64,000 nt of DNA from Microbacterium karelineae. GTDB taxonomy: Bacteria; Actinomycetota; Actinomycetes; Actinomycetales; Microbacteriaceae. Of this stretch, positions 25,266-34,966 are shown one piece after another. The notes below the pieces were generated by a model that worked only from the letters and a program-made list of their open reading frames with translations, was not told where the DNA came from and searched no databases. Each line of letters starts with the position of its first letter. Position 1 is the stretch's first letter. The stretch covers positions 248,001-312,000 of the forward strand of contig NZ_WFIX01000171.1 of NCBI RefSeq assembly GCF_009745985.1, read 5' to 3'. The translations under genes and the position numbers were made by a program.

Positions 25266-28200
25266 CTACTGCCCCGCAGCGTCCGGAGCAAGGGTCTGCT
25301 CCGCCTTCGTTCCCTCGACCGCCATCCAGGCGATGAGGCGCACATCATCCAGCGCGATGGGCGGGAGCGGTTCAACCTTCTCTGCAGGCTGGATACCGAA
25401 CTCGTCGAGCACCTGGACAATCTCGGTCACGACGACCTCCGGCTTCCCCGGCGTGCGTAGCGCAGCTCGCATCGCCTTCCTTGCCTTGGCGGTCGGGACG
25501 GTGTTGAGACGCTTGATTGTCTGGAGCTGAGCCGCGCCGAGGTGGCCGCCCTTGTTCAGGACAACCTCTCGCGCATCTCGGAAAGACGCCGGGATCTCGG
25601 CAGCGAGGGCGTTCGGGTCAGTGGAGCGCATCCACTCGTCGTGCGCGTCCTCCCGCGCGAGCGCCCACGCCTCGTAGGCGGCGCGGAACCCTTCGTCGGG
25701 TAGGGAGCGCGGCCTGTCACTCTTGCCAGGGTCTGCGGTGACGAGCGAGATCAGGGTGTCGTCGACCACGACTCGGCCGCCTTCATCGGCGACGGGCCGC
25801 CAGGCGTCGTCGGCGTTGACATTACGGAACCAGATGTGGCCTGTCTCTCCCATCTTCATGCAGAACACGAAGGCGCGACCAGAGACGGTCGGGTTCACGA
25901 ACCCGCTGCCGACGCCGAAGGGCAGATCCTCGAGACGTCCACGGAGGTTCGGGTCGGCGTCAAGCGCGTTGGCGAGGCGACGGCGGTACTCCTCGCCCGA
26001 GCCCGCAGCCGACCCGCCGCTCTGCTCGATGAGGTCTTCGATCTCTCCGACGATGGCGTCGGGGTCGTAGTGTTCTTGCGGCGGGTAGTGCGAGACCCCT
26101 GGGAGCACCTTGGCCGCGCCGATGGCGGCGTCGGCCTGTCGGAGCTTGCGGATCAGGGTCTGCTCCAGCCCGAGGAACTCGTCGAGGTGCTCAGCCGGGA
26201 AGAACACGTCGAGTTCGATCGACTTGTGCTGGCTTCCGATACGGTCGACGCGGCCGTGGCGCTGCACGATGCGCATCGGATTCCACGGTAGGTCATAGTT
26301 GACGATGTGTGCGGCCTGCTGGAGGTTCACGCCTTCAGCCAGCACGTCGGTGGTCAACAGAAGATCATAGAGGTCAGCTTCGATGGGACTGCCATCGTCG
26401 CGGACCTGGCCGGCGGTGCGGGGCGCGAAGTTGGCGACCGCTTTCGCGCGGGTCGGCTGGTCGATGCCGCCGCGCTTACCCGAGGCGAACTCGCCGATCA
26501 CCGCGGGTGCGACCCGACTGCGGTAGGCAGCGAGGGACGAGCCGTCGGGCACGGCGTCCAGCGCAGCGACAAGGCGCTCGTGCAGATCGCGGATCGTGTC
26601 GGCGTAGGTGGAGAACACGATGACCTTCCGTCGGTCGCCGCTGGGCGCGTTCGTCACGGCGGGCTTCTCGGCCTCGGCGGCGACGCGCTCTAGTTCGACC
26701 AGCAGCGCCGCGACCTTCGGCTCGGCGTCATGCGCCGCGGCCTCGGCGAGCGACTGAAGTTGACGGATCAGCACGAGGTCGAGTTCGACGTCGGATGCCA
26801 GTAGCTCAGTGTCGTACAGTCGAGCCGGTGTGGCCTGGTGCTCGCTGTCCTCGTCGAGTCCGGCGACGATCTCGTCGAGGTCTTCTGACTCGGAGTTGAC
26901 GTAGTCGCGCAGAGCCCCGCCGACGAGGACGGTGCCCTTGCCGAGTGCGGATAGGAACGCCTCATGCGTCTGGATGAGCACGCCGAGCGTTCCTGCCAGT
27001 GCGGTCGGTGAGGATTCGAGACGCTTGAGTAGCGCGGAGCGCAGAAGCCCCATGTTCGAGACCTCGGTTTTGTCCAGATCCTCGGACTTCAGGTACCTGC
27101 TGGGGACGTACCGGGCGAGCAGAAGCCGCCCGGGATCGCTGCGTCGTACCTCGAACGAAGCGACATGGGCCTCGTTCTCCGGGATGTCGAGTGCATACGT
27201 CACGGCGTCGACCAGCTCCTCGCCGGGGCCGTCGAGTTTGTAGTCGACGCGCCGCACGTCCGCATCCGGGAACTCCACCGGGATCTTCTTGCCGCCGGGC
27301 CCGGCGATCGACTCACCGCGGTAGTTGTCCTTGACGAACTTCCGGGTGCGCCGCACCGCGACCTGATCCATCAGGTCGAACAGGTGCGCGGGCGTTAACG
27401 CCTCCGGGTCGAGCGCCTGTGCATCGCGAATGTACTTCCGGATCGACGGGATGCCGATGGAGGCGAAGCGCGCGTCGTCACGGATGAAGTACTTGACCAG
27501 CGTCTCGAGGTCGATGAGCGAGTTGTTCACCGGCGTTGCGGTCAGCAGCACGACCTTCTTCGGGTGCCGCCCGGCGAGGATAATTCGGTCGAGCGCCTCC
27601 GAGCGCGCCGCACCCGCGTTCCGCAGGTTGTGCGCCTCGTCCACGATCACCAGCGCGGCATCCTCGGCGCGCTCGTAGAACCCGAGATGTTCCGGGTGCT
27701 CCGGGTCCATGCGGCTGCGGATCTCCTCGTAGGAGTGCACCGAGACCCGTCGGGAGATGTCGTACCGCTCCAGCACCGGGTCCCACACCGATGCCTTCAG
27801 CGCCGCGGGAGCCGCGACGAGCACGCGCTGCCGCTGCTTCTCGGTGGCCGCGGCGATCACTTCGAGAGCGAGGAAGGTCTTGCCCAGACCCACCTCGTCG
27901 GCGACGAGCACGCCGCCGATCTCATCCAGTAGCCGCCGCATCCGCTTCACACCATCGGCCTGGAACCGGGTTAGCTCGAAGCGCGTGGGACCGGCATGCT
28001 CGTCATCAAGGTGCTCTCCGTATCGGGCCAGCAGCATGCGGAGGAAGACGCTCCACGGGGTGTGCTCGGCCCACAACGGCTCGTACAGGCCAGCGAGGTC
28101 GAAGGCTTCGGAGTCCGCCCAGCATTCCTCGAACCAGTCGATGACCTGCGGCGTCGACCCATGCTGCCCGGACGCTCCCACGTTCAGCTCGGCGTTGCGG

Positions 28201-28724
28201 GTGAGCCCTGCATAGGTCAAGTTCGACGACCCCGCGAGATACGCAGGATGCGTCGGGTGATGACTGATGAACGCCTTGCCATGCAGGAATCCGCCGGTGA
28301 AGCGACGGATCTCAACTATCGGCTCACCTCGCTCGTCGGCTGCGCGCAGCCATGCCACCAGCCGCTGCGCCGACTGCGTGGCCTTCAGCTCAAAGCCGAG
28401 CGCATCACGCTCCGCCTTCAGCCAGTGCACATGATCGGTCAGCGCCGCAATGAGTTGCGTCTGGAGGGTCGCGTCAGCATCCACCGGCAACAGCGGATCG
28501 GGCACCGGATCGGCACCGAGCAGAACGCGGATGCGCGGCAGCTTCTCCAGCTCGTCCGCCAGTAGCAGGAACCCCGCCGGATTGATGTATGCCGTCGCAA
28601 TCGCGGCGCTCGGCGGCACCGCAAGCGCCTCGCGATTCACCCGGAACAGGCGGCGCACCTCCTCGCGCACCGTCATTGGCGGTGCGATCCGGTTCGTCGC
28701 AAACACGGGAAGCTGGTCGGTCAT
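25266..28724 (-). CDS. PLD-nuclease-like and SNF2 helicase fusion protein
   Basis: 1152 residues starting at the ATG that overlaps the methylase stop (ATGA). Residues about 30-230 carry a phospholipase-D-like domain: FLHGKAFI and AGSSNLTYAGLTRNAELNV form an H-x-K...G-S-x-N half site. The helicase starts near 270: VLVADEVGLGKTFLALEVIA (Walker A), IVDEAHNLRN (motif II), LLTATPVNNS (III), and a C-terminal RecA lobe with VIVFSTYADTIRDL, LLLTTDVLAEGVNLQQA and RHGRVDRIGSQ (V-VI). The ~250-residue tail has no named domain. PLD-helicase chains act in DNA-targeting defence (compare DISARM DrmC and DrmD as separate proteins). One HKD motif suggests dimerisation for nuclease activity. Confidence 0.9.
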   Translation of the reverse strand: MTDQLPVFATNRIAPPMTVREEVRRLFRVNREALAVPPSAAIATAYINPAGFLLLADELEKLPRIRVLLGADPVPDPLLPVDADATLQTQLIAALTDHVHWLKAERDALGFELKATQSAQRLVAWLRAADERGEPIVEIRRFTGGFLHGKAFISHHPTHPAYLAGSSNLTYAGLTRNAELNVGASGQHGSTPQVIDWFEECWADSEAFDLAGLYEPLWAEHTPWSVFLRMLLARYGEHLDDEHAGPTRFELTRFQADGVKRMRRLLDEIGGVLVADEVGLGKTFLALEVIAAATEKQRQRVLVAAPAALKASVWDPVLERYDISRRVSVHSYEEIRSRMDPEHPEHLGFYERAEDAALVIVDEAHNLRNAGAARSEALDRIILAGRHPKKVVLLTATPVNNSLIDLETLVKYFIRDDARFASIGIPSIRKYIRDAQALDPEALTPAHLFDLMDQVAVRRTRKFVKDNYRGESIAGPGGKKIPVEFPDADVRRVDYKLDGPGEELVDAVTYALDIPENEAHVASFEVRRSDPGRLLLARYVPSRYLKSEDLDKTEVSNMGLLRSALLKRLESSPTALAGTLGVLIQTHEAFLSALGKGTVLVGGALRDYVNSESEDLDEIVAGLDEDSEHQATPARLYDTELLASDVELDLVLIRQLQSLAEAAAHDAEPKVAALLVELERVAAEAEKPAVTNAPSGDRRKVIVFSTYADTIRDLHERLVAALDAVPDGSSLAAYRSRVAPAVIGEFASGKRGGIDQPTRAKAVANFAPRTAGQVRDDGSPIEADLYDLLLTTDVLAEGVNLQQAAHIVNYDLPWNPMRIVQRHGRVDRIGSQHKSIELDVFFPAEHLDEFLGLEQTLIRKLRQADAAIGAAKVLPGVSHYPPQEHYDPDAIVGEIEDLIEQSGGSAAGSGEEYRRRLANALDADPNLRGRLEDLPFGVGSGFVNPTVSGRAFVFCMKMGETGHIWFRNVNADDAWRPVADEGGRVVVDDTLISLVTADPGKSDRPRSLPDEGFRAAYEAWALAREDAHDEWMRSTDPNALAAEIPASFRDAREVVLNKGGHLGAAQLQTIKRLNTVPTAKARKAMRAALRTPGKPEVVVTEIVQVLDEFGIQPAEKVEPLPPIALDDVRLIAWMAVEGTKAEQTLAPDAAGQ

Positions 28725-31700
28725 TCCGCGCCCCTCCACTGCTCGTAGTACGCGAGGACACGCTCGAGCCGTGCGACGTAATTCCATCCGCGATGGAACG
28801 TCGCAAAGACGTGCTCCGTATGCTCCGGCGTCAGCCCATACAGGAGCGACACAAGCGCGTCGAGTTCAGCGATGAGTTCCGTCTTCGTCGGTTCGGAGTT
28901 GGCAGTGCCAACTTCGACGCCAACCTCAGCAGCCCATGTCGCATATCGCTCATCGACCGCAGCGAGGCGACCGGCAATCCTCATGATCCGATCTGCGAGG
29001 ACGCCGGATTCATCTCTGGTTGGAACGCCCATTGCGTTGAGCACCTCGAACGTGAAGTTCATCTCCGTGAGAAGGCGTACCTGCCAGTCGAACGGGATTG
29101 ACGCCAGCACTCCGAGAGCGAACGCCTCGTCTCTTGGCCCGCCCTGAAGCAAGTGCATCACGGACGCTGAGTCATCCGTCGCGCATCCCGGAGGAAGCAG
29201 CGCAACGATACAGGTACGACTGTCAGTGGCACGGCTGATCCACCGCGTAGCGATCCTGGGGCGGTCGATGGGCAAGTCATCCATCTCGTAGCTGCGCCCG
29301 AAATGCGCTGACCTCCGATTACGCCCTGCGGACGCGAGGTATCCGAGGTAGGCACGCCGGAACTCATGCGAGTCCAGCCCAGCACGCGGAGAGTCGGCGT
29401 CAGCATCCCAGATGTTGAAGGAACGCCCACTTCTCAGCAGAACGGGGTCCTCTGTCGCTCGGGCGATCGACTTCCACATCAACAGGTCGCCACGGGTCGG
29501 GCGGAGCCTCCAGCCCTCACCTCCTTGTCCAAAGGGGCGGTGTCGCTTCATCACGCGAAACACGTCAACCGACTGCCCATCGGGAATCGCCAGGAAAGCC
29601 GCGGTTTCGGTCCAGGTAAGAAACTCAGGAACGGGAACCGACGCAAGTGAAGACACACCGCTACGGAAGGAGAGCTCCGACGTGAACGGGCCCCCGAAAC
29701 TCACTTCGGTTCCTGGCGATCGCTCAATGACGGTAAGCCCGATTGTGTAGCGAGGCTCCATGTCGAACGCCCATCGCCCAGCATTCTCGATGAGGCATAC
29801 GGAGGCGAAAGTACCTTCTTCGACTACGCGACGACGCCATTGCTCAAGGCCAGACCCTGATTGCGCTCCGCGCGGGAGCACAAGCCCAATGCGTCCGCGC
29901 TCACGAACTGTGTCCCAGTTACTCCAAGCGAACGCCTGGTACAGATCTACATGCCCCGATCCAAGCCCCGGCCACCGGCGCTTGAGGAGGGCAGTTCGCA
30001 TTCGATCCTGGACCTCGGCTTCTGCGACGAATGCTGCCGCAAGATCAGGGCGTTCGGAGCGGAGCGCATTGATTCGCTGATCTTTAGCGTAATCGTCGAG
30101 CAGGATTACGCCGGGGAATCTGAGGTTCCACCAGCGGTCCTCCTTCAAGTATGGCGCCTCCCACGGCGGGTTCCCGACCAGCACATCGAAACCCGGCCGC
30201 TCTCGGAGGAACACCTCGGGAAACAGGAACGGCATGTGCGCGGGCTGGAGCGGGTCGACGGCTTCGCGCACCTCCCGCATCGCCGCGAGTGCTGCGAACT
30301 GCTCGGCATTCCATGCCTCGTCAATCGTCACGCCGAGGCGCTTGGCGACGGCCACGTCGAAGATCGCCTTGGCTGGGGCGGCGGCGGCTCGCGCTTTCGC
30401 CAGCACTTCGGCACCCGCGGTGACTTCGGATTTGTCGGCTTCGGAAGCGTTCGCGTAGTCGATGAGGAGTTCCCGTGCTGCTGCCAGCGGTTCACGGATG
30501 ATCTGCTCGAATAGGCCGTCGGCCTTCAGCGCGTCCATCGCCTCGTCGATCGTGCCGATGCCGGTGAGGGAGTTGGCGAGGACCAGTCCGTGGTCGAGGC
30601 TCGACATCGGCAACCCGGGCACGAAGGTGTGAATCCAGAGCGCGAGCTGCGACAGTTCGACGGCGAGCGGGTTGATGTCGAGGCCGTAGATGCAGCGCCG
30701 GGCCACCTGACGGCGTAGGAGCTGGCCGTCTGTGATCGCCTTCGCGCCATCGGTGTCCTGCCCGAGCGCCTCGCGTGCCTTCTCCGCGAGCCGGGCAAGT
30801 TCAGCGCGAACGCCGGGCACCTCGGTGTCCGTGAGGAAATCGCGCATGCCGCGCTCGATCTTGTCCACGGCCGCGACGAGGAAGTGCGCGGAGCCCATCG
30901 CCAGGTCGGCGACGCGGAAGTCGAAGAAGGCGTCGGCGGCCAGGCGTTCCTTGCCCTCGTCCATGAGGGCCTTGATCCGATCGAGATGCGCTTTCAGCGC
31001 GGGCTCGACCGACCGCTCGATGAGGTGATCCACGACGATCTTCGGCGTGTAGTACGAGCCGGTCGCCTTGCGCTCCCCCGATGCCGAGTGGAAGTACGGG
31101 CGTCCCGCCGGAGCGACGACCTCATCATCGTCCTTTGCGGGGACGTATGCGCCGTTCCTGTCGACGGTGAGATCCTGCTCGGCGAGCGAGAGGCTGGATT
31201 CCAACAGGCCCTCGTAGATGGTGCCGAACTCGCGCACCTGGAGGCTGCGGAAGTCCACCGGCCCCCAGGTCTGGTCGACGGTCTCCTCGCTGAGTAGTTC
31301 CTGGAGCGCCGGGCCGATCACGCTGTCGGTGAGCTTGACGCGGGCGAGCAGCGCGCCTTCCTCGGTGGCCGGGTCGAACAGGCTACCGCCGTAGGCAGGC
31401 ACCTCCCAGCGGGAGTTGCCGTGGAAGATGACCTCCCACACCTGCGTGAGGTCTGACCAGATCGCGGCCGACTCGGTGGAGAACTGGTCGGGGCCGGTGC
31501 CGATCTCGCGGATGATGAACGCCTGGAGCGAGTTCGCATCGTAGTTGACGTTGCGGCCCGCAGGTAGCAGCTCGGTCGCCTCCCCGTATGCCTGGAATAG
31601 CAGCCGGAACAGGACGCGCATCGTGAGCCGGTACGCGATCTGAAGGCCTGCAGCGTCAAGCGCGAGCCCGAGCGGCGAAAGCTGATCGGCGATGGCGAGC

Positions 31701-32701
31701 GCGACCCGAGGCACGACGCCTTCGTACACACGGTCGCGCAGGCGCGTGCCGAGGTCCGCGGCGTACTTGCCCGAGCCGTCGAGGATCTGCTGCGCGGATC
31801 CATCCGCGTCGAGCGCATCGGCGGAGAAGATGAGCGTGAGCAGCGCGGCCTGCTCGGGCGCGAGCAGGTCGAGAGCCAGCTCGAAGTAGGTCTCGGACTG
31901 GCCGCGCTGGCCGACACCCACGCCGTCACGTCCGGGGTAGAGCCGCAGGGTGGACTTGCGTAGCGCGATCACCCACGGCACGTCCTCACGGCCAGCGATC
32001 TCCATCGCCTTCGCGACGGGCGTGAGTTGGTACGTCACGGACTTCTGATCGAAGTGCTCGTCGTCACGCAGCAGCACCGCGATGCCACGCCGCGGGCCGC
32101 TCGAGGTGCGCAGGACGAGCAGGCGCTCCGATCCGGCGGGCTGGGCGTCGAACCCGAGCGCGGTGACCAGCTCGATGCCGCGCTTAGGAAGGATCGGCGT
32201 CGCCTTCTGACCTGCCGACTCCCAATCCGGGCGGCGAGGTACGTCGCGGTTCAAGTGATAGGTGGCGAACAGGAAGTGGTTGGAGAAGCCGTATGTACCT
32301 GCCGAGGACATCGCCTCTTGGATGGCACGGATTCGCCCGTGCGCGGCGAGCCCGTTCTCCTCCTCCAGCACGGACTGGAGCTGACGCTCCGCCTGGCCGA
32401 CCGTAACCGGCCCGATGGGCGGCGCGTCCGCGGATGGATAGTGAATCCATACGCCGTCAGGGGTGACAGCTGCGACGATGAATCCCATGGGAGCCCGCTT
32501 GCCTCGAGACTTCCAGAGGTCGTCGAGTACCCCCTTCGTCGGCCGCAAGGCAAGTCGAGCGACACCGACTTGGATTGCCCCTGCTCCGGCATCGTCGCGG
32601 CCGAGGACGACGATAGCGCTGGACGTGCCCGTGGGCGCATCCGCCCACGCAACCGTGCTCGATCCGACAATATTCAGCGCCGGCGCGTTCACAGTGGTCA
32701 T
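28721..32701 (-). CDS. Eco57I-type large adenine-specific DNA methyltransferase
   Basis: 1326 residues, ATG overlapping the stop of the DUF262 gene. TGSYYTPKIVVDHLI near 551, VADLAMGSAHFLVAAVD near 600 (SAM motif I), YGLDINPLAVELSQLALWIH, and NPPWEAPY near 845 (motif IV) define a gamma-class N6-adenine methylase of the Eco57I/PglX type. The ~540-residue N-terminal part and the C-terminal part (IATRWISRATDSRTC...LLTEMNFTFEVLNAMGVP) are the size expected for specificity regions. No N-terminal PD-(D/E)xK motif was evident, so cleavage is probably left to the PLD-helicase partner. Coupled translation on both sides supports a single complex. Confidence 0.9.
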   Translation of the reverse strand: MTTVNAPALNIVGSSTVAWADAPTGTSSAIVVLGRDDAGAGAIQVGVARLALRPTKGVLDDLWKSRGKRAPMGFIVAAVTPDGVWIHYPSADAPPIGPVTVGQAERQLQSVLEEENGLAAHGRIRAIQEAMSSAGTYGFSNHFLFATYHLNRDVPRRPDWESAGQKATPILPKRGIELVTALGFDAQPAGSERLLVLRTSSGPRRGIAVLLRDDEHFDQKSVTYQLTPVAKAMEIAGREDVPWVIALRKSTLRLYPGRDGVGVGQRGQSETYFELALDLLAPEQAALLTLIFSADALDADGSAQQILDGSGKYAADLGTRLRDRVYEGVVPRVALAIADQLSPLGLALDAAGLQIAYRLTMRVLFRLLFQAYGEATELLPAGRNVNYDANSLQAFIIREIGTGPDQFSTESAAIWSDLTQVWEVIFHGNSRWEVPAYGGSLFDPATEEGALLARVKLTDSVIGPALQELLSEETVDQTWGPVDFRSLQVREFGTIYEGLLESSLSLAEQDLTVDRNGAYVPAKDDDEVVAPAGRPYFHSASGERKATGSYYTPKIVVDHLIERSVEPALKAHLDRIKALMDEGKERLAADAFFDFRVADLAMGSAHFLVAAVDKIERGMRDFLTDTEVPGVRAELARLAEKAREALGQDTDGAKAITDGQLLRRQVARRCIYGLDINPLAVELSQLALWIHTFVPGLPMSSLDHGLVLANSLTGIGTIDEAMDALKADGLFEQIIREPLAAARELLIDYANASEADKSEVTAGAEVLAKARAAAAPAKAIFDVAVAKRLGVTIDEAWNAEQFAALAAMREVREAVDPLQPAHMPFLFPEVFLRERPGFDVLVGNPPWEAPYLKEDRWWNLRFPGVILLDDYAKDQRINALRSERPDLAAAFVAEAEVQDRMRTALLKRRWPGLGSGHVDLYQAFAWSNWDTVRERGRIGLVLPRGAQSGSGLEQWRRRVVEEGTFASVCLIENAGRWAFDMEPRYTIGLTVIERSPGTEVSFGGPFTSELSFRSGVSSLASVPVPEFLTWTETAAFLAIPDGQSVDVFRVMKRHRPFGQGGEGWRLRPTRGDLLMWKSIARATEDPVLLRSGRSFNIWDADADSPRAGLDSHEFRRAYLGYLASAGRNRRSAHFGRSYEMDDLPIDRPRIATRWISRATDSRTCIVALLPPGCATDDSASVMHLLQGGPRDEAFALGVLASIPFDWQVRLLTEMNFTFEVLNAMGVPTRDESGVLADRIMRIAGRLAAVDERYATWAAEVGVEVGTANSEPTKTELIAELDALVSLLYGLTPEHTEHVFATFHRGWNYVARLERVLAYYEQWRGAE

Positions 32702-34848
32702 CGGCCGTCTCCTTCGAATTCGTCCTCCGCATCGGCCGGTGCATCCCCCACGCTCGCGAGGTACTCATCGCGCACGTGCGACAGCCGTCGTTCCGTCCCG
32801 GCGAGCGCCCAGTACCACCAGCCGTTCACGCCGTGCCCGAGCACCGCGCGGCCCGCTCCTGAGGGGGTGTCGTGCGGTATCCCGCCGACGTGGATCCGCC
32901 CGTCCTGCACGATCGTCGCCTCGACGCCTTCGGTGAGGTAACTGCCGCCCGGCACCAGGCGCGCTCCCGCCTCGAGCCATCCGGCGTCGACGAGCTGCGC
33001 CAAGCCGACGGCGTTCGACGAAGACGACTGCGCCGTCGTCTCGGTCCGCCCGATGTGGCCTTCGGGCACCGGCCAGACCGCGAGGATCTGATCGACCAGC
33101 TGCGCCGTGCGCCGCTCGATGGCGCCCTCGTCCCAGCCGGTCTCCCCGGCGAGATCGATCGCGTCTTTCGTGATGAGCACGTCGTCGGAGCGCAGGAAGT
33201 GGTCCCGCTTCTGCTCCCACGGCCCGTTCGAGACGCGCGTGTTCAGCGATTGCGTGACGATCGTGAGGTTGCCGAGTTGCTGGATCCGGTGATCCCGCAT
33301 GGCCTGCTCGTCGTCGCTCAATTCAGCGAACCAGCTCTTGCGCCACTTCTGCGGCATGAGGTGCTCGATCGTGGCCTTGCCGCGCACGATCGGGCCCATC
33401 GCGAAGCGTCGCCCGTCGGGGTATCCGCGCTTGACGTCCTCGAGCGCTTCGAAGACCATCCGCTGGATCGACTGGCGGTACACCCGGTAGGCGCGTGCCT
33501 CACTCACGACGGAACGCACCTCGGCGTCATCCGGCCAGTACGCCGTAGCCGCACCACTGCTCGCGAGAAAGTCGATGACCGCCTGCGCGACGCGCTCCGG
33601 TGCCTGTGCGCTGGCGTGCCGGGTGAGGTCGACGATCGTCCTGTTGGATCCCTGCGACGGCGCCTTCGCGAGCGCCCGCCGCACGAACCAGCTCTCGAGC
33701 GTCTCAAGGATCCGGGTGCGGTCAACTTCCGAGATACCCGCCTGCTCCGGCTCGTCGAGCCAGATGATCAGTGGACGCGCGACGTCAGTGCCGAGCGCGT
33801 CGACGCGATAGCTGAAGAGCTCGACTCTGCTCAGCTCGCCGACGGGATTCGAGGATCCCTCGATCACCGAGCGATAGCGGTCCGCGGCCCGCTTGATCTG
33901 CGGCAGCAGGGATCCGATGTCCTTCGCCGTCGTGCTCACGTAGTGCTTGAACTGCGTGAACACCTCGCGAATCGGGAAGTCGTTGAGCGTGCGCGCTACG
34001 AGCCATTGCCAGAGAAACAGCGATGAGCGGGTGTTCCTGACTCGACCGGAGGTGACCGACTCCTCCCACCACGAGGTCTCGAAGTCAGCCCAGTACTGTC
34101 GATAGGCCGCCTCCGTCTCTTCCTCGGGAAGCTGCTGGAACACGAAGTTCTTGGTCAGGTCGGCTGCCGACAACGGCGTTCCACGCGCGTTGAGCGTCTC
34201 GAAGATCGCCTGCGCGTCTTCGTTCGCGTCGAGGGTGATGCTCGCGATCTCCAGGCGGGTCATGACCGTGTTCGCCAGCGTCGCAGCTCGCCCCTCGGCG
34301 TCGTCCCCGCGACCGAGCCACTCACCGATGACCGCTGAGAAGAACTCGCGCGCGTCGCGCATCCGTGTGCGGGGGATATCGCCGTAGTTCGCGCCGACCG
34401 GCAGCGACATCACGGCCGCGAACCCCTCGCGGTCACGGTTCGTCGGCCAGACCTTGTAGCGGTCCTCGTCCTTCGACCGCTCGTGTTCCGCGTTCTCAAT
34501 CAGCGGCAACACCCGCTGAGCAAGACTCGTGAACCCGCGATAGTCGAACGACGAGTGCATCGCGTCGAGGAACAGCTGCAGGGTCGTCAGGCGCTGCTGC
34601 CCGTCGATGACGTTCCATGTGGGGAGCCCACCCAACGACGCCGGGCCCTGCTGCGTGACGATGGCGCCCAGAAAGTGGGTCGCGCGCGGGTCATGGCTCT
34701 CGATCACCTCGATGAGCCGGACGATGTCCTCCCACAGCGGCTGCCATTGCAGCTCCTGCGACCAGACGTAGGGGCGCTGAAAGAGCGGCACCACGAGGCG
34801 GGTCGGACGGTAGAACACGTCCCTCGGACCCATGACCTCCGTCTTCAT
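32698..34848 (-). CDS. GmrSD-like DUF262/DUF1524 protein with C-terminal RAMA domain
   Basis: 716 residues from the ATG at 34848 (the frame is open to 34923, but this start matches the family N-terminus FYRPTRLVVPLFQRPYVWSQ). DUF262: VIDGQQRLTTLQLFLDA near 80 and FETLNARGTPLSAADLTKN, a ParB-like NTP-binding fold. DUF1524: ATIEHLMPQKW near 493 with NLTIVTQSLNTRVSN, an HNH nuclease. The last ~90 residues (GWLEAGARL, ATIVQDGRIHVGG, DTPSGAGRAVLGHGVNGWWY) match RAMA, a domain tied to adenine-methylation systems. First gene of the operon. Unlike its neighbours it has several GGATCC sites, so its history may differ. GmrSD relatives cut modified phage DNA. Confidence 0.9.
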   Translation of the reverse strand: MKTEVMGPRDVFYRPTRLVVPLFQRPYVWSQELQWQPLWEDIVRLIEVIESHDPRATHFLGAIVTQQGPASLGGLPTWNVIDGQQRLTTLQLFLDAMHSSFDYRGFTSLAQRVLPLIENAEHERSKDEDRYKVWPTNRDREGFAAVMSLPVGANYGDIPRTRMRDAREFFSAVIGEWLGRGDDAEGRAATLANTVMTRLEIASITLDANEDAQAIFETLNARGTPLSAADLTKNFVFQQLPEEETEAAYRQYWADFETSWWEESVTSGRVRNTRSSLFLWQWLVARTLNDFPIREVFTQFKHYVSTTAKDIGSLLPQIKRAADRYRSVIEGSSNPVGELSRVELFSYRVDALGTDVARPLIIWLDEPEQAGISEVDRTRILETLESWFVRRALAKAPSQGSNRTIVDLTRHASAQAPERVAQAVIDFLASSGAATAYWPDDAEVRSVVSEARAYRVYRQSIQRMVFEALEDVKRGYPDGRRFAMGPIVRGKATIEHLMPQKWRKSWFAELSDDEQAMRDHRIQQLGNLTIVTQSLNTRVSNGPWEQKRDHFLRSDDVLITKDAIDLAGETGWDEGAIERRTAQLVDQILAVWPVPEGHIGRTETTAQSSSSNAVGLAQLVDAGWLEAGARLVPGGSYLTEGVEATIVQDGRIHVGGIPHDTPSGAGRAVLGHGVNGWWYWALAGTERRLSHVRDEYLASVGDAPADAEDEFEGDGR

Positions 34849-34966
34849 CGAGCGACGCCCCGACTCGGCCCGAGATTCCGATTCCCCACCTGCATACCGC
34901 CGAGTGTACAAGTACCCGGGCATATGCGCCCTGGCGCGCTCGACCGGTGTCGATGACGCTTGTCCG
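34849..34966. promoter_or_regulatory. Divergent control region between the defence operon and the XRE gene
   Basis: Contains GTGTACAAGTACCC (near-palindrome GTAC-AA-GTAC, about 34904-34917) and the perfect 8-bp GCATATGC about ten bases on. The XRE regulator encoded to the right probably binds here and controls the leftward operon. Exact promoters cannot be placed. Confidence 0.45.

Noticed and set aside
24086-34848. Assignment of the operon as BREX because the methylase resembles PglX
   Set aside because: No PglZ, BrxC/PglY, BrxA or BrxB homologue is present; the partners are a PLD-SNF2 helicase, a DUF262 protein and a HEPN protein.
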